Source: Trebouxia sp. TZW2008 (taxonomy: Eukaryota > Chlorophyta > Trebouxiophyceae > Trebouxiales > Trebouxiaceae). From it: a stretch of 64,000 nt of DNA. Position 1 is the stretch's first letter; each line of letters begins with the position of its first letter. Both the position numbers and the translations under genes were made by a program. Of the stretch, positions 61,609 through 64,000 are shown piece by piece. The DNA is taken from the NCBI GenBank assembly GCA_002118135.1, contig BDIU01000146.1, positions 62,001 through 126,000 of the forward strand, read 5' to 3'. The notes under the pieces were generated by a model. That model was not told where the DNA came from. It was given only the letters and a program-made list of their open reading frames with translations, and searched no databases.

Positions 61609-63240
61609 CTGCATACGATCGCGGTTTGCATGAATCAAGCAGCGGAAGCAAGGCTGTTATGATAGCAGAAATGCAGCAGATGCAGGGGCAAGGCAGAACG
61701 TGAGCTCTCAGCGACAGAACGGATGACCCTTAGTAGGATGCAGCTCGTTGCCTGCGACATCGCACCTTCCATAAGCTTGAGAAACGCAGAGCTAAAAGTC
61801 TTGTGATCAGACTGCAAAGGTGCTCGATTAGCAAGATACTTTGGTCCCGCTCCTAACAGCAACCGTCCGGCCAAGGAGCGAACGCGCTGTGCCAGGGCAA
61901 GATGCTGTAGGTTCAAGATATGCCCGCTTGTCAAGTCGCGCTGCCTGTAGCAACCTGTTCGTCTCCTGCGTTTATGTCGCAAGCAGATCAAGCTGCGGAG
62001 TTCTGCGGAAAGGCAAAAACGTTGTCGTAGGCCAAATATCTCGACGAAATCTTAAGAAATGTCGTGAATTAGGACTGAAATGCCGGTCACAAGAACTGCA
62101 GCAAAGTACCAAATTCAGCCGCACGTGCACCAGAAAGGCTCAAATTGCTGTTGTTCATTTCTACAACGCGGTCAAGATCCCGCAGCTGCAGCCACCTGAG
62201 GTGGCCGTTTCAGCTGCCACTGGCTCAAACTTCTGGGCACGATCGAGGGCAATCAGCTTTTCGCATGCCTGGTGCCTTGCGCGGGACGTATGGTTATCAT
62301 GCCTTACAATGGTCAGCACTCAAGTCGCCCTTGCGGTGCATCCACCCTCGGTCATGCGGAATGTATTGGGTGCATGCAGATGCTTGGACGGCACCAATGC
62401 AATTGCTTGCAACAGGGAGTAACACACAGCCATTTGCTGTATTGCATCACACTATTGACAGGCCTGACGAGGGTTTTGCGGCGTGACTGATCAAGTCAAT
62501 TTGCCAAGCCATCAATGGTGTGCAAGCGGCAGATCTAGTGTTGTCGAGACAGATTCCTAACACAGATCCTGCTTGCAGTCATAGCTTCAGGCGCGCTATA
62601 GCTACCTGCTGCATGCATCACACGAATTAGTACAAGGAATTGCCTGAAGTTGTTCATCACATGTACCCATGTACAAGGAAGGCTGTATAACCATAACCTA
62701 GACTGGTCTGTTGTGGTGGGTTCTATAGTGTTGGGCTTCTGCTGTGTTGCTTTTCCAACGTTTTGGGATCATGCTGTGTTGGACAGCAGCAAAGGATTGC
62801 TTGGAGTGCTTGCTGCACCATAATCCTATATGACGACAAGGCACAACATCCTACTGAAAAGCACTGACGTTTTCTCTGATTTGTAGCGTTAGTGCTTTCC
62901 ACCAGGATGTAGTGCCTTGTTAAGTGTGGCTGATTTCGCTTGTGTATTACACTGCTATCAATAGAGGTGTGGCTGACCCTTCCTCTTGCGCTGATGTGAC
63001 GCCGCCTTGTGTAGCGCACTACTCTGCATCTCATGTTAAGTGCGTTGTGTATGATAATTGCCTGCACAAGGTCAAAGTGACACAGGAGATATAGTCCGAC
63101 AAGGTTTGACAGGTGACAAGCAACAAACGTGTTGGGTAAAAGACCTTGAACAGACAATGACAGCAGTGCTGATGCCAGGTTGAGACGTGCTAAAGTCAAG
63201 TTACTTGAGGATGCTGGTGCTCGTTGCTTTTGGGTAGTAT
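61609..63240. other. Mostly unresolved sequence, no confident gene
   Basis: 61609-61800 may be the 5' part of the minus-strand zinc-finger gene. 62100-62490 is open in more than one plus-strand frame over a GC-richer patch, without family resemblance. 62490-63240 shows nothing. Confidence 0.3.
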
Positions 63241-63270
63241 TTGTTTATGCCATTTGATGCGCGGCCAAAC

Positions 63271-63598
63271 AATGCTGCTTTTGGCAGCAGTTTCCCGTTA
63301 CAGCGTGACCGCAACAAACCTCGCTAGACGAGTAAGCAGCAACGCCGGGACACGGGCCCCTTGCAACGACAAGCGGCTTTGGGAAGGGCTTTTCAAGCAG
63401 GGTTTTGCGATAGCCCTAGGGTTAATTCAAATCCGGATTGGCATGACAAAGGCGTGCTTTTTCAACCTGACGATCTCACTCGCCCGACACACTGCACTTT
63501 CTAGCTCGCCAAACAGAATCTGCAAGCAGATTTCCTCTGGTCCTTTACATGTGCTGCAGCTCTGCAAGCTGGCCTTGCTCGACGTTGTGTCCCTTTGA
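63271..63598 (+). CDS. Possible ORF with N-terminus like a mitochondrial presequence (uncertain)
   Basis: From the ATG at 63271 the frame begins MLLLAAVSRYSVTATNLARR, which is rich in Arg, Ser and Ala and lacks acids, like a mitochondrial presequence. It ends in TGA at 63596 after about 108 codons. The downstream part shows no conserved domain, and the opposite strand is also open (ELESAVCRASEIVRLKKH). I cannot say which strand is coding. Confidence 0.25.
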
Positions 63599-63869
63599 CG
63601 GGCTGGGCTCTGCAGTGTCCACACTTATGTGGAAACAGAATCAACGGTATAGCACTACCCGTATCTTTGTGACAAAGCTACATCGGTCGCAGCGTAGCGC
63701 GTCTTGTCTTTTGGAGAGGAGGACTAGCTGTCTCAGCCAGGTAGTTTTGGTAAGATCTGCCTTGCTTTGCAACAGTCACTTGGCTTGAATTGTTGAGCTC
63801 TGCAGTAACACACCGTTGTAAGGTCCCAACCCTTTCAACGCAGCTTGGGCCCAGACTCTCCAACGGCAG

Positions 63870-63961
63870 ACCTGTTCTTTGGGAGCAGCCTGGACATCAG
63901 CCACGTCGCCTGTGATCCAGCTTCCGTACACCTTCTCTTGAGTCTTCGGGAGATTGGCCTA
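63870..63961 (-). CDS. Exon-like fragment of a gene running off the right edge
   Basis: On the minus strand an acceptor (gtgctag) is followed by ANLPKTQEKVYGSWITGDVA and a donor CAG|GTCTGC. A second open stretch (SYQNYLAETASPPLQKTRR) lies at about 63690-63755. No family is recognised. Confidence 0.3.
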
Positions 63962-64000
63962 GCACCTCGGACCGCCTCGGTGGTGTACCACGTTATCAGG

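Overview
This 64 kb window looks like nuclear DNA of a green alga, probably a chlorophyte and possibly a trebouxiophyte. The evidence is dense short introns (mostly 70-150 bp, GT-AG with a strong TGCAG acceptor and occasional GC-AG), about 45-50% GC, TGCATG/GCATGC-rich non-coding DNA, and a PAS protein of the multi-membrane TmcB-like type common in chlorophytes. I assembled exons by eye from splice signals, phase continuity and family motifs; no search was run. The sequence has an NN gap and at least three probable single-base frameshifts, two of them in homopolymers.

Layout. 111-13108 (+): a ~44-exon TmcB-like PAS/membrane sensor of about 2,200 aa. 14281-15429 (+): an intronless GT15 (KRE2/MNT1-type) alpha-mannosyltransferase. 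16822-22832 (+): an unrecognised conserved gene whose exon is split by a complete-looking Ty3/gypsy chromovirus at 16905-21990 (-), with 208-bp LTRs and a CTGAG target duplication. The element has lost its integrase core and carries stops. 23833-34306 (+) and 37574-45441 (+): two tandem paralogues (A and B) encoding large, disordered, probably nuclear proteins; first coding exons are both exactly 52 nt and the later clearly delimited internal exons are symmetric phase 1-1. Between them, 35760-36750 (-) is a secreted Cys-rich protein with one in-frame TAG. 46507-55752 (-): a GT49 (LARGE/B4GAT1-like) glycosyltransferase of 1,112 aa on a type II anchor, with an acidic DxE instead of DxD. 56632-60126 (-): an intact six-exon classical SDR oxidoreductase of 280 aa. 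60489-61608 (-): part of a Cys/His zinc-finger-like gene. The last 2.4 kb is poorly resolved.

The most striking feature is repeated tandem duplication of exon-sized segments inside neighbouring genes: gene A, the GT49 gene and the zinc-finger gene. The clearest case is two 143-nt copies of one GT49 catalytic-domain exon. They have identical length and phase (1 to 0), so including both breaks the frame, which predicts strictly mutually exclusive splicing. Around them lie decayed exon copies, decoy acceptors and higher-order repeats. The two glycosyltransferases suggest secretory-pathway or cell-surface glycan work, but nothing shows that the genes act together.
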